A stretch of DNA of 64,000 nt from Verrucomicrobiales bacterium (GTDB taxonomy: Bacteria; Verrucomicrobiota; Verrucomicrobiia; Verrucomicrobiales; DEV007): NCBI GenBank assembly GCA_002698785.1, contig PAAG01000008.1, forward strand, positions 54,306 through 118,305, in the 5' to 3' direction. Shown piece by piece: positions 27,458 to 35,662 of the stretch. The translations under genes were made by a program, and so were the position numbers. How positions within the stretch are numbered: the first letter of the stretch is position 1; each line of letters starts with the position of its first letter. A model generated the notes under the pieces. That model had not been told where the DNA came from. It did no database searches and worked only from the letters and a program-made list of their open reading frames with translations.

Positions 27458-28339
27458 TTAAAATTTCTCCAACCAGTTTGACAAGGTCTCGGTGAACTCC
27501 TTCGGGCGTTCGCCGAAGATCAAATGTCCCGATTTTTCGAAACGAGCGATCGTGACTGAGCCCAGGAGTTCAGCGCTCCGAATTTGATGCTCGGGAGGGA
27601 TGACTGGATCTTTCATCCCGATCATCATCAGGACTGGGCATTGTATTTCGTGAGCTTCGTCGAATAGATCCATCTTGATAAGTGACTGGATCAGCAAGCG
27701 TTGCCCTCGGATCGGATGATTTTTCACATCAGGGAAAACCCTCTTTACCGTCTCGATAAAATCAGGATTCCGAAGGAGTGAAAATTTTCGGTTGGAGTAA
27801 AAAACGGAAGCGGTTGCGAATACTCTCCAGTGAATCTTTAAAATTCGGTAACCGACATAGAAGGCGATCTTTCGTACAAGAAACCCTTTCGAAAAGAATT
27901 GAATCACCTTCTCCAGTCCTTTCGCGCGAGCATTCATAAAACTCCCGATAGCAACTACGGAAGCAATTCTGTCGGGAAATTTTGAAGCACAATTGAGAGC
28001 GGCAAAACCTCCCAGTGAATGGCCTAAGAGATGAAAATCTCCCTTAGGAATCAGATGGTCGATTGGAACACGAAGTAGTTCCGCCATCTTGTCTTCGCTG
28101 ACATTGAATCTCCGAAAGCCCTGTCGGTAGGTGCTGGGAGCATGCAGCGGTAAGCTCACAGAATACCACGAGCGATCTTTCAAGAGGCTCGAAAACATGT
28201 CATCCTCCCAGAATCGAAAGCTGGCCGTCAATCCATGGACCAGAACGACGGGCGGAAGTGATGCATTTTCATTTTCATGAATCAGGCACGCGATACTGTG
28301 CCCGTCATGCTCAATGAAAATGGATTCCGGGTCCGCCAT
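27458..28339 (-). CDS. Alpha/beta hydrolase
   Basis: The 293-residue protein has the alpha/beta-hydrolase pattern: VVLVHGLTASFRFW oxyanion-hole strand, nucleophile elbow LLGHSLGG with S108, acid Asp in GMKDPVIP and His in SGHLIFGE. No signal peptide is seen. It is convergent with the fusion gene, nine bases away, and followed downstream-to-upstream by the cNMP-binding gene on the same strand. Substrate is unknown; an esterase, lipase or C-C hydrolase role would all fit. Confidence 0.88.
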   Translation of the reverse strand: MADPESIFIEHDGHSIACLIHENENASLPPVVLVHGLTASFRFWEDDMFSSLLKDRSWYSVSLPLHAPSTYRQGFRRFNVSEDKMAELLRVPIDHLIPKGDFHLLGHSLGGFAALNCASKFPDRIASVVAIGSFMNARAKGLEKVIQFFSKGFLVRKIAFYVGYRILKIHWRVFATASVFYSNRKFSLLRNPDFIETVKRVFPDVKNHPIRGQRLLIQSLIKMDLFDEAHEIQCPVLMMIGMKDPVIPPEHQIRSAELLGSVTIARFEKSGHLIFGERPKEFTETLSNWLEKF

Positions 28340-28389
28340 CGTGAATCGCCGACCTCATCGAATGTTGAGAGGGGAGGTGACGGGTAGTG

Positions 28390-28848
28390 TCAGTCTTCCT
28401 CACCGCTGAGATTGCGCATCAGGCTTCCGACCAACTCTGCCATGAGATCAGCTTCTTCCTGGCGGTCTTCGGATTCATGTTCGATTTGCGCCAGGGACGC
28501 CGTGATCGCTTTCAGGCGGGCAGCCAGGACATAGGCAAGCTGAAGACCAAGCTCAGGATTGGCCTTAAGAAAATCAGTACCGTCCTGAATTTCGTAGAAT
28601 CTCGACTCCTCCACCGCTTTGACCGTGGCAGTGTGGGCTCCGCCTACGAGAATGGAAACCTCGCCGAAAACAGATCCGGGGCCAGTCAGGGTGGAGATTG
28701 TCACACCTTCTCGTTCTACCTCGACTTTTCCGTCGATGAGAACCATGAGGATGTCTTCTACTTCGCCCTCCTGGAAGACAGTGTCTCCGGCAGCAAAGGA
28801 TTTAACAGGGACTTCAAAACTTTGGCAGAGGGCGAGGATCGAGTTCAT
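28390..28848 (-). CDS. Cyclic-nucleotide-binding domain protein (Crp-like sensor without HTH)
   Basis: This 152-residue protein is a cNMP-binding beta-roll at residues 10-110 (FAAGDTVFQEGEVEDILMVLIDGKVEVE, GSVFGEVSILVGGAHTATVKA) followed by a helical tail rich in Glu. The usual phosphate-binding R-(S/T) after GE-x-(A/S)-L is replaced by GGAHTATV, so cyclic-nucleotide binding is doubtful. No DNA-binding domain follows, so it may act through protein contacts. It is a likely partner in the same transcript as the hydrolase gene, 50 bases away. Confidence 0.82.
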   Translation of the reverse strand: MNSILALCQSFEVPVKSFAAGDTVFQEGEVEDILMVLIDGKVEVEREGVTISTLTGPGSVFGEVSILVGGAHTATVKAVEESRFYEIQDGTDFLKANPELGLQLAYVLAARLKAITASLAQIEHESEDRQEEADLMAELVGSLMRNLSGEED

Positions 28849-28960
28849 ACAAGTGCAGTTCTAGATCGTATACACCAAAAGTTCAACTTGGTCGACGTGT
28901 CAGTTTGCAAAATGTGCAGTTCCTTTCGTAACTCCAGATTGCCCTTGAGGACAGCGATTT

Positions 28961-29489
28961 TTAGAGAAGGAGAGCGGTGCGATCTCCCCATTGTTTGTTC
29001 TTAGGGGCGGTTATCTCGAAGGTGAGGCTACCAAAATCAGAGTCGCCATCCAGTGTGATCTGGAATTTGAGTGGATCTGACGAATCTATGTTCTATCTCC
29101 GTCTTAAGAATGCGCGCTATGATCTCATCGCTCGTTTTGAAAAATGCGTCGCAGAGAACTGTGTGAAAGATCATCCGGTAGGGAAGGAATGTAGACCGGT
29201 AAATGGATCCCCGGGCAGCATACCTTACACCATTCCCCTCGAAGAAGCTGTGGAGTTCATACTGAAATCGATCTCCGTAATTTTGTAGAAGCGTTGCTCC
29301 AACTCCGCTAGAGCAATTTAGAAATACATTGGTGGGGTAAGCCGAGGCATCAGCCCGGAGGTTGGCTATGTCGAATATTCTAAATCGATGTAACCATTCG
29401 AGTAAGGTAGGAAAGGATATATAACTAGTGAATCGAAGGAATTGCTGATTAGAATCATTGACGAGATCTTGACATTTGTTCTCTTGATT
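28961..29489 (-). pseudogene. Decayed or frameshifted gene of unknown family
   Basis: Reading the minus strand directly shows a stop-to-stop frame of 150 codons (29489 to 29037) with protein-like sequence, for example SYISFPTLLEWLHRF, GDRFQYELHSFFEGNGVRY and SDEIIARILKTEIEHRF. It has no ATG, GTG or TTG that would include the good part. A second frame (29092 to 28961) overlaps its end and carries DPLKFQITLDGDSDFGSL and FEITAPKNKQWGD before a TAA. Together they look like one gene broken by a frameshift near 29090 and lacking a start. Only this reading fills the 730-base gap. It could be a sequencing indel rather than decay. No family was recognised. Confidence 0.4.
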
Positions 29490-29595
29490 TCACTATCTGA
29501 TTCAGTTCTGTGCTACTGATCTACGTAGCTGCTGATTTAATTTGATTTTGAAGGCAAAGCGCTCTCCTCGCTGACGCCCATTGACTCCTTACAAC

Positions 29596-31935
29596 ATGAT
29601 TATTTTTGGTTCGGGAAACTATTACAAGCGCGATTCAGTTTATCGGGCCGACATTTGCGAAAATTGCGGCAGTTTTCAACATCTGCATTCTTACACTTGC
29701 ACACCAGCTGGCCACGTTTATTGGGTCCCAATTATTCCGTTGGGTTCAAAACGCATCATGGATCAGTGTCCTTCCTGTAAGGCGGGTAGAGTGATGTCTC
29801 TCGGGAAATGGAAGAAATTGCGTCGGGAGGAAGTGATTCCGGCACTTGAAGAGTTACACAAAGATCCATCGAATCGTGATGTAGCGGAGCGAGCCCTCGG
29901 GTTGGTAAGACAGTTTGGCACGCCGGAAGAATTCAATGAGGCGATGGAAGTGATCTGGCCGCACTATTCCAACCATCCCGAGATGTTGGCAAAGCTGGGT
30001 TGGGGGATGAGCCGCTTTCATCACCGGGATGAAGCGAAGCAAATGCTGGATGCTTCGCTGGCAATTAAGGAGGACCCGGAAATTCGCGAGTTGAAAGAGT
30101 TTCTCGAATCGGCGCCAAGGACTTCTCCTCCCAGTCCGCCAAATCGGATACTGCAGTTGATGCCATTCTTGATCATCCCGATCGCGATTCTAACCGTCTT
30201 TGGTGCGATTGTGTTCAGTGGCACTTCTAAGAAACCCGGGCACGTGTATCTGGCAAACGGCCTGACGAAGCCGTATTCGGTGATGGTTTCGGGGGAACAA
30301 GTCGAAATTGGGGCAAAGAACCACAGGAAATTGAGAGTTGATTATGGACCTGTCAGGATAAGTCCCGTTCCAGGCGCGGAATATGGTTTTCCTTTTGAGC
30401 CAATCGAACTCGATTTGACAGCGGAATTCTGGAAACGCGTTTCTGGTGGGAATGTGGTTGTATTTAATCCGGATCGCACGGGTCTTTTTTCTTATCAGGA
30501 AATCGTATATTTTCCGGAAGACATCAGAGTCGCTACGGATGAGATGATGGAGTCTGGGTCGATGTCTCTGTATGCAGGCAAGGAAATGCACGAATTCCGC
30601 AAGCCGGACTACGTTTTCCGTGAGGCTCCTGAGAATATCAAGATGTCGGGGAGCCGATTGACCAAGACGGCGGTGCAGTTTTATCCTGAACTAGATCCCT
30701 CAGCTATTGTCAGTGCCTTGCTTGATGAAGGGGACCATGCTCAGGCCTCGGAGTATCTTTATGCTCAGTTGAAAGCAGAGCCTGAAAGGCAGGCGTCGGC
30801 GTTATTGCCCATCCTTTCGCTTGTTGGTAGTCCCGAAGAAGTAGTCGAGTTTATTGAAGCGCGCCTCGACGACAGGCCTCTTCTGATTGAGTGGCACAGA
30901 TACTATCAGGAGCTCAAACCGACTGTGGATCCTAGCCACAACCTTCTTGCCGAATACCAGGATCGACTCGCCAAAAATCCGGAGAATTCTGATCTCACTT
31001 ATCTCACCGCACGTCAATTACCCGACGGTGCTGAGCAGCAAGCCATGTTTTTGAAATCCACGCAAATGAGTCCGCCTTCTGCATATGGATTCTACGCGCT
31101 GGCCTATGATGATTGGGCCCGAGCGAAATTTGGCGATGCTCTGAGGAATCTACGGAAGGCCATCGAGTTGAAGCCGGGTGAACTTACGTTCCAATCCATG
31201 GAGTATGATTTTCTCGCTGCCAACAGTAAGTGGGATGAGCTGGCTACGATGGCACAGGCTGACTTCGAGGCCGATCCCAGTAATTTCACTAACGCTCAAT
31301 ACTATGTGACGATCCTGGCAGCAAATGGTGAGGAAAGTAAGACAACGGGGGTGATTACGCAGTACATCGAAATTCAGAATGAAGGGTTCGCTATGCCAGA
31401 TCAGATGGGGCAGCAGCTTCTCGACTTGTTTGAGTCCTCCATTGCTATTGGGAAGCACCAGCGAGAGCGATATGCGGAGGCGGCGAAGAAAATTGGGTCT
31501 CCGATTTGGGATTTTCAGGCTAGTCTCTGCGAGGGTAATATTGCGGCAGCCGAATCATCGCTGGAGAATGCTGCCGCTTCGGCGGAGGACGGCTACGTTC
31601 CCACAGATCACAGGCTGATTCTCTACGCGGCAGCCACAGCAAAAGGGAAAAGATCGATTGCTGAAAAACAACTCACTCTCATCCGAGATGATTTTGCGTC
31701 AAATAAGGAAGGCTTTGGTGCATGGATTCAGGAAGGTGCAGAGATGCCCTCCTTGGAAGACTTAATAAATGACAGATCTAGTCGCGGTTACCGGAATGTT
31801 GCAGGCGTGGTACTGGCGATGAGGTCCAAAGACAATACTGAAAGAGCTGAGTTTCTTGAATACGCCAAACGCATGAACTACAACTTCGATTTCCGGACTC
31901 TGGTGTTGGATTGGATTTTTGAGGAGATCGAGTAG
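29596..31935 (+). CDS. Membrane protein with zinc ribbon and TPR-like repeats
   Basis: This protein has about 779 residues from the ATG at 29596 (a TTG at 29581 is possible). The N-terminus is a zinc ribbon with C-x2-C pairs (ADICENCGSF and DQCPSCKAGR) separated by about 35 residues, including the FIPL-like IIPLGSKR stretch. A helical segment follows, then one membrane helix at about residues 195-215 (MPFLIIPIAILTVFGAIVF), a beta domain, and from about 370 a long array of TPR-like helix pairs (DEGDHAQASEYLYAQL, WARAKFGDALRNLRKAIELKPG). It is likely a membrane-anchored scaffold with the TPR part extracytoplasmic. The function is unknown. Confidence 0.78.
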   Translation: MIIFGSGNYYKRDSVYRADICENCGSFQHLHSYTCTPAGHVYWVPIIPLGSKRIMDQCPSCKAGRVMSLGKWKKLRREEVIPALEELHKDPSNRDVAERALGLVRQFGTPEEFNEAMEVIWPHYSNHPEMLAKLGWGMSRFHHRDEAKQMLDASLAIKEDPEIRELKEFLESAPRTSPPSPPNRILQLMPFLIIPIAILTVFGAIVFSGTSKKPGHVYLANGLTKPYSVMVSGEQVEIGAKNHRKLRVDYGPVRISPVPGAEYGFPFEPIELDLTAEFWKRVSGGNVVVFNPDRTGLFSYQEIVYFPEDIRVATDEMMESGSMSLYAGKEMHEFRKPDYVFREAPENIKMSGSRLTKTAVQFYPELDPSAIVSALLDEGDHAQASEYLYAQLKAEPERQASALLPILSLVGSPEEVVEFIEARLDDRPLLIEWHRYYQELKPTVDPSHNLLAEYQDRLAKNPENSDLTYLTARQLPDGAEQQAMFLKSTQMSPPSAYGFYALAYDDWARAKFGDALRNLRKAIELKPGELTFQSMEYDFLAANSKWDELATMAQADFEADPSNFTNAQYYVTILAANGEESKTTGVITQYIEIQNEGFAMPDQMGQQLLDLFESSIAIGKHQRERYAEAAKKIGSPIWDFQASLCEGNIAAAESSLENAAASAEDGYVPTDHRLILYAAATAKGKRSIAEKQLTLIRDDFASNKEGFGAWIQEGAEMPSLEDLINDRSSRGYRNVAGVVLAMRSKDNTERAEFLEYAKRMNYNFDFRTLVLDWIFEEIE

Positions 31936-32012
31936 CGAACTCAGACAACATTTGGGAGGAACGCTACACGCCAACGCGCCACTCAAACGTTCTTTTTTCT
32001 CGGATTTCAAAG

Positions 32013-32030
32013 TGGTAAGACCTCTTACCA
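32013..32030. promoter_or_regulatory. Palindromic operator-like site for the FadR-type regulator
   Basis: TGGTAAG-ACCT-CTTACCA is a perfect 7-base inverted repeat with a 4-base centre. It contains TGGT-N3-ACC, close to the TGGT-N3-ACCA consensus known for FadR/FCD-type GntR regulators. It ends on the base before the regulator's ATG at 32031, so bound protein would block expression of the operon. Autoregulation is inferred. Confidence 0.6.
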
Positions 32031-32750
32031 ATGATTCCACCCGCTACTGCTCAGTCCCTTACGAAGCGACCCAGTCTTGTCGAGCAGACCTGTGCAATGC
32101 TGGCGGACCATATCGCTTCCGAGTTTGGCGGGGCGGAGGGGGAAAACTGGTTGCCATCGGAGCGGGAGCTGGCGGCACGTTTCGGAGTGAGTCGCCCTGT
32201 AATTCGCGAGGCTACGAAGCGGCTGGAGCTGCAGGGCCTTCTCGAAATCAGCCATGGGCGTGGGATCAAGGTGGTCAGTAAACTTCAGCGTCCGATGAGC
32301 CATTCGCTGGAACTTCGTGTGCCGGAGTCAGGTGAACTGCTTCGCCAGCTCGGTGAGGCGCGTCGTTTGCTGGAGCCGGGGCTGGCTCGTCTGGCGGCAG
32401 AACGGCGGACGAAGAAGGGAGTCCAACTGTTGGAGAAACGCCACCTCGCCATGGAGCGTGCCGGTGATGTGGTAGAAGCAGCGGCGGAAGATGCGTTGTT
32501 TCACCAGGAGATCGCCCGGGTTGCCGGGAACGAGGTGATTGCCCTGATTCTTTCTTCCTTTGGTGACCTCGGGGAAACTGTCCGACGGCATACCCTTTCG
32601 ACGACGGGAAAAGAGAAAGCTCTGGAGCATCATGCCGCGATTCTGGAAGCGATCAAAGAAGGTGATGGCGATGCGGCGGAGACGTGGATGCTGACGCACG
32701 TGACGGAAGCGGCGAAGGATCTGGAAAAATCGGAAGCTGCTAAAGGATGA
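32031..32750 (+). CDS. FadR/GntR family transcriptional regulator (FCD type)
   Basis: The 239-residue regulator has a GntR winged helix at about 15-85 (LPSERELAARFGVSRPVIREATKRLELQGLLEI) and a helical FCD sensor domain with conserved metal/ligand residues, such as DALFHQEIARVAGN and ALEHHAAILEAIKEGD. FCD regulators answer sugar acids or other organic acids. The TGA stop overlaps the start of the cytochrome/DUF1549 gene by four bases, so the regulator leads the operon it probably controls. The palindrome at 32013-32030 abuts its start codon. Confidence 0.92.
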   Translation: MIPPATAQSLTKRPSLVEQTCAMLADHIASEFGGAEGENWLPSERELAARFGVSRPVIREATKRLELQGLLEISHGRGIKVVSKLQRPMSHSLELRVPESGELLRQLGEARRLLEPGLARLAAERRTKKGVQLLEKRHLAMERAGDVVEAAAEDALFHQEIARVAGNEVIALILSSFGDLGETVRRHTLSTTGKEKALEHHAAILEAIKEGDGDAAETWMLTHVTEAAKDLEKSEAAKG

Positions 32751-35662
32751 GAATTATTCCCATAATGACAGTCTTGCTCGCCACGGCGGGCCTTTCGGCG
32801 GCAAAAGACCCGGATCCGCTGGCGATTTTGGAGAACAATTGCCTTTCCTGTCACAATGCCCACGATGCGAAGGGCGATGTTGCTTTTGAATCGGGGCCGA
32901 TACCTGACAAAATAGCAAAGTCGATTGTAAAAGCGATCGCCGGTTCCGATCCGGAGATGCCGAAGGACCGCGATGCTTTGACTTCGGGACAGGTCGAGGT
33001 AATCAAAAATTGGGTTGCCGATGGCGCAACGATTCCCGAGGGGCGTGTGCTGAAAGATACCTACGTGCCGGGGCGAGACTGGTGGTCGTTGCAGCCTATA
33101 GAGAAGTCAGAGGTTCCGCACGCAGGAAAGTGGTCGGAGAATGAGATCGATGCATTTGTTCTGACAAAGCTTCAGGAAAAGGGGCTGAGTCCTTCGCCCG
33201 AAGCACCGCCACGTGTGCTGGTTCGGCGTTTGTATTACGATTTGACCGGTCTTCCTCCAACGCCGGAGGAGGTCGATACTTTTGTCGCAGAGTACAAGGC
33301 CAACCCGGAGGGAACGTGGTCGCGGTTGGTTGATCGACTGCTTGCGAGCCCGGCTTACGGTGAACATTTCGCGAGGCATTGGCTTGATGTGGCGCGCTAT
33401 GGCGAATCGCACGGCTACGACAAAGACAAGCCTCGCCCGAATGCCTGGCCCTATCGGGATTATGTCATCCGCAGTTTCAACGACGACAAGCCGTGGTCGC
33501 AGTTCGTGAAAGAGCAGATCGCTGGGGATGTGCTGTATCCCGATTCGCCGGACGGTATTGTTGCGTTAGGATTTATTGCGGCTGGTCCGTGGGATTTCAT
33601 TGCTCACTTTGAAGTCGGAGAAGGCAAAGTCGACGGGCGTATCGCGAAGCACATGGATCGCGACGATATGGTGAGTGCGACTTTCAATGCCTTCATGTCG
33701 ACGACGGTGCAGTGCGCGCAGTGTCACAACCACAAGTTCGATCCCGTTTCGATGGAGGATTACTACCGTTTGCATGCGGTTTTTGCCGCGGTGGATCGCG
33801 CGCCCCGCATCTACGATCTGGATCCGGCGATGCTGAAAAAGAGGGAAGATTTGACCCGTGCGATCGCCGAGGTGCAAAAGGAGGTGAAGCAGCTGGATAG
33901 TGAAGTGAAAGCAGCCGGTGGGCCTGAGTTGGAGAATACGCTGAAGAAGATCGAGGAACTCAACAAGGCGGGTGCGGGCAAAGTGAAGAAGTCAGCGGCC
34001 TACGGATACCACAGCCAGATTGCGAAGAAGCCGGATACCGAAAAGTGGGTGCAACTGGAGTTGATTGATGAAGTGGCCATTGATCGAATCGAGCTGGTGG
34101 GAGCACATGATGAGTATGGCGGAATCGGTGCGGGTTTTGGATTCCCCGTCAGGTATCGAGTCGAGGTTTCAGCCACCGGCAATTTCGAAAAAGACAAGCG
34201 AATGTTGGCCGATCATTCCGCCGCCGACTTTGTGAATCCCGGTATCCAGCCGGTGGAGGTGAAGGGCGACGGTGGTCCGGCCCGGTTCGTTCGTATCACA
34301 GCGACGAAGCTTGCAGCGCGGACGAGCGACTACATGTTAACCCTCGGTGAATTGCGTGTCTTTGACGGGGCGGACAGGAACGTAGCGGGCAAGGGAATCG
34401 TGACGGCACTGGATTCGATTGAAGCTCAAGTGCGATGGAGCCGGTCGAATCTGATCGATGGGGAGGCACCGGTAGCCGGAGATCCGAAACAGGCACAAGA
34501 GCTGGTCGACCTGAAGAAGCGGAAAGCAGAGATTCTTGCTGCGATCAATACCCCGGAACGGGAGAAAAAGCGCGCCGATCTGGAGACGAAGCTCGGCAAT
34601 CTGCAGACGGAACTGAAAAAGGTTCCCGAGGGCAAGATGGTCTATGCCGCTTCTACGCAGTTCAAGCCGTTCGGGAAAGTGTTGCCGACGGACGGAAAGC
34701 CCAGGGAGATTCGTTTGCTGCACCGCGGAGATATTCGCAGCCCGGGAGATGTGATGCCCGCAGGTGCTCCGGCCTTGTGGGAAGGAACGACGGAGGCATT
34801 TTCTCTGGAAAAGAACGCGACGGAAGGAGATCGTCGTGCCGCTCTTGCGGAGTATTTCGCCGACCCTGACAATCCTCTCCTCTGGCGCTCGATTGCGAAC
34901 CGTGTGTGGCTTTGGCATTTTGGAAGGGGAATTGTGGACTCGCCGAATGACATGGGCCGTATGGGGATGGAGCCGACGCATCCCGCGCTCTTAGACTGGC
35001 TCGCCGCGACCTTGCGGGACGATCCGAAGCAGTCGCTGAAAAACCTGCATTACCAGATCGTGACGAGTGCGACGTGGAAGCAGGCATCGAATCATCGCGC
35101 GGACATGGCGGAGGTCGATGCGAACAATGCCTACTACTGGCGGGGGAATAGAAGACGGCTTTCGGCGGAGGAATTGCGGGATTCCGTTCTGGCGGTGTCA
35201 GGAAAATTGAATCGCGAAATGGGTGGTCCCAGTTTCCAGGACTTTGTGATCGAGAAACCGCAGCATTCGCCTCACTATCAATATCACCTTCACGATCACG
35301 ACGATCCCAAGTCGCAGCGGCGCTCTATCTATCGAATGATTGTCCGTTCGAAAACACAACCTTTCATGACTACGCTCGACTGTGCCGATCCGTCGCAGAT
35401 GGTGGCGAAGCGGGATGAGACGACCACAGCCCTGCAGGCGCTCGCGTTGTTGAACAATCCCTTCATGGAAACGATGAGCGGCCACTTCGCCACGCGGGTA
35501 GGGCAGCAGAAAGACCCGATTCAAAAAGCATTCCTCCTCGTCACGGGCCGGGAGCCGAATGCGGATGAGCTCGACGAGCTGAATGCCTACACCCGCCTCT
35601 ACGGATTGAAGAATACGTGCCGCATCCTCTTTAACCTCAGTGAATTTGCTTATGTCGATTGA
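32747..35662 (+). CDS. PVC cytochrome/PSD1 protein: PSCyt1-DUF1549-DUF1553 with inserted discoidin-like domain
   Basis: This 971-residue secreted protein has a signal peptide (about 1-19), a planctomycete-type cytochrome c domain (CLSCH near residue 33) and DUF1549 (FVLTKLQEKGLSPSPEAP to HWLDVARYGES). A second C-x2-C-H (CAQCHNHKFDP) lies inside DUF1549, followed by a coiled-coil-rich stretch. A discoidin-like insert runs at about 425-560 (KWVQLELIDEVAIDRIELVG, RFVRITATKL), and DUF1553 ends the protein (LLWRSIANRVWLWHFGRGIV, NRRRLSAEELRDSVLAVSGKL). These genes are hallmarks of Planctomycetota/Verrucomicrobiota and pair with DUF1501. The biochemical role is not firmly known; carbohydrate oxidation is suspected. 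Confidence 0.92.
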   Translation: MRIIPIMTVLLATAGLSAAKDPDPLAILENNCLSCHNAHDAKGDVAFESGPIPDKIAKSIVKAIAGSDPEMPKDRDALTSGQVEVIKNWVADGATIPEGRVLKDTYVPGRDWWSLQPIEKSEVPHAGKWSENEIDAFVLTKLQEKGLSPSPEAPPRVLVRRLYYDLTGLPPTPEEVDTFVAEYKANPEGTWSRLVDRLLASPAYGEHFARHWLDVARYGESHGYDKDKPRPNAWPYRDYVIRSFNDDKPWSQFVKEQIAGDVLYPDSPDGIVALGFIAAGPWDFIAHFEVGEGKVDGRIAKHMDRDDMVSATFNAFMSTTVQCAQCHNHKFDPVSMEDYYRLHAVFAAVDRAPRIYDLDPAMLKKREDLTRAIAEVQKEVKQLDSEVKAAGGPELENTLKKIEELNKAGAGKVKKSAAYGYHSQIAKKPDTEKWVQLELIDEVAIDRIELVGAHDEYGGIGAGFGFPVRYRVEVSATGNFEKDKRMLADHSAADFVNPGIQPVEVKGDGGPARFVRITATKLAARTSDYMLTLGELRVFDGADRNVAGKGIVTALDSIEAQVRWSRSNLIDGEAPVAGDPKQAQELVDLKKRKAEILAAINTPEREKKRADLETKLGNLQTELKKVPEGKMVYAASTQFKPFGKVLPTDGKPREIRLLHRGDIRSPGDVMPAGAPALWEGTTEAFSLEKNATEGDRRAALAEYFADPDNPLLWRSIANRVWLWHFGRGIVDSPNDMGRMGMEPTHPALLDWLAATLRDDPKQSLKNLHYQIVTSATWKQASNHRADMAEVDANNAYYWRGNRRRLSAEELRDSVLAVSGKLNREMGGPSFQDFVIEKPQHSPHYQYHLHDHDDPKSQRRSIYRMIVRSKTQPFMTTLDCADPSQMVAKRDETTTALQALALLNNPFMETMSGHFATRVGQQKDPIQKAFLLVTGREPNADELDELNAYTRLYGLKNTCRILFNLSEFAYVD

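Noticed and set aside
28977..29288. 103-codon plus-strand ORF in the gap before the zinc-ribbon gene
   Set aside because: The minus-strand frames over the same bases look more protein-like, with better-formed strand and helix patterns; no feature supports the plus ORF.
34337..34981. 214-codon minus-strand ORF inside the DUF1549/1553 gene
   Set aside because: It is Arg/His-rich shadow sequence opposite a well-supported gene.
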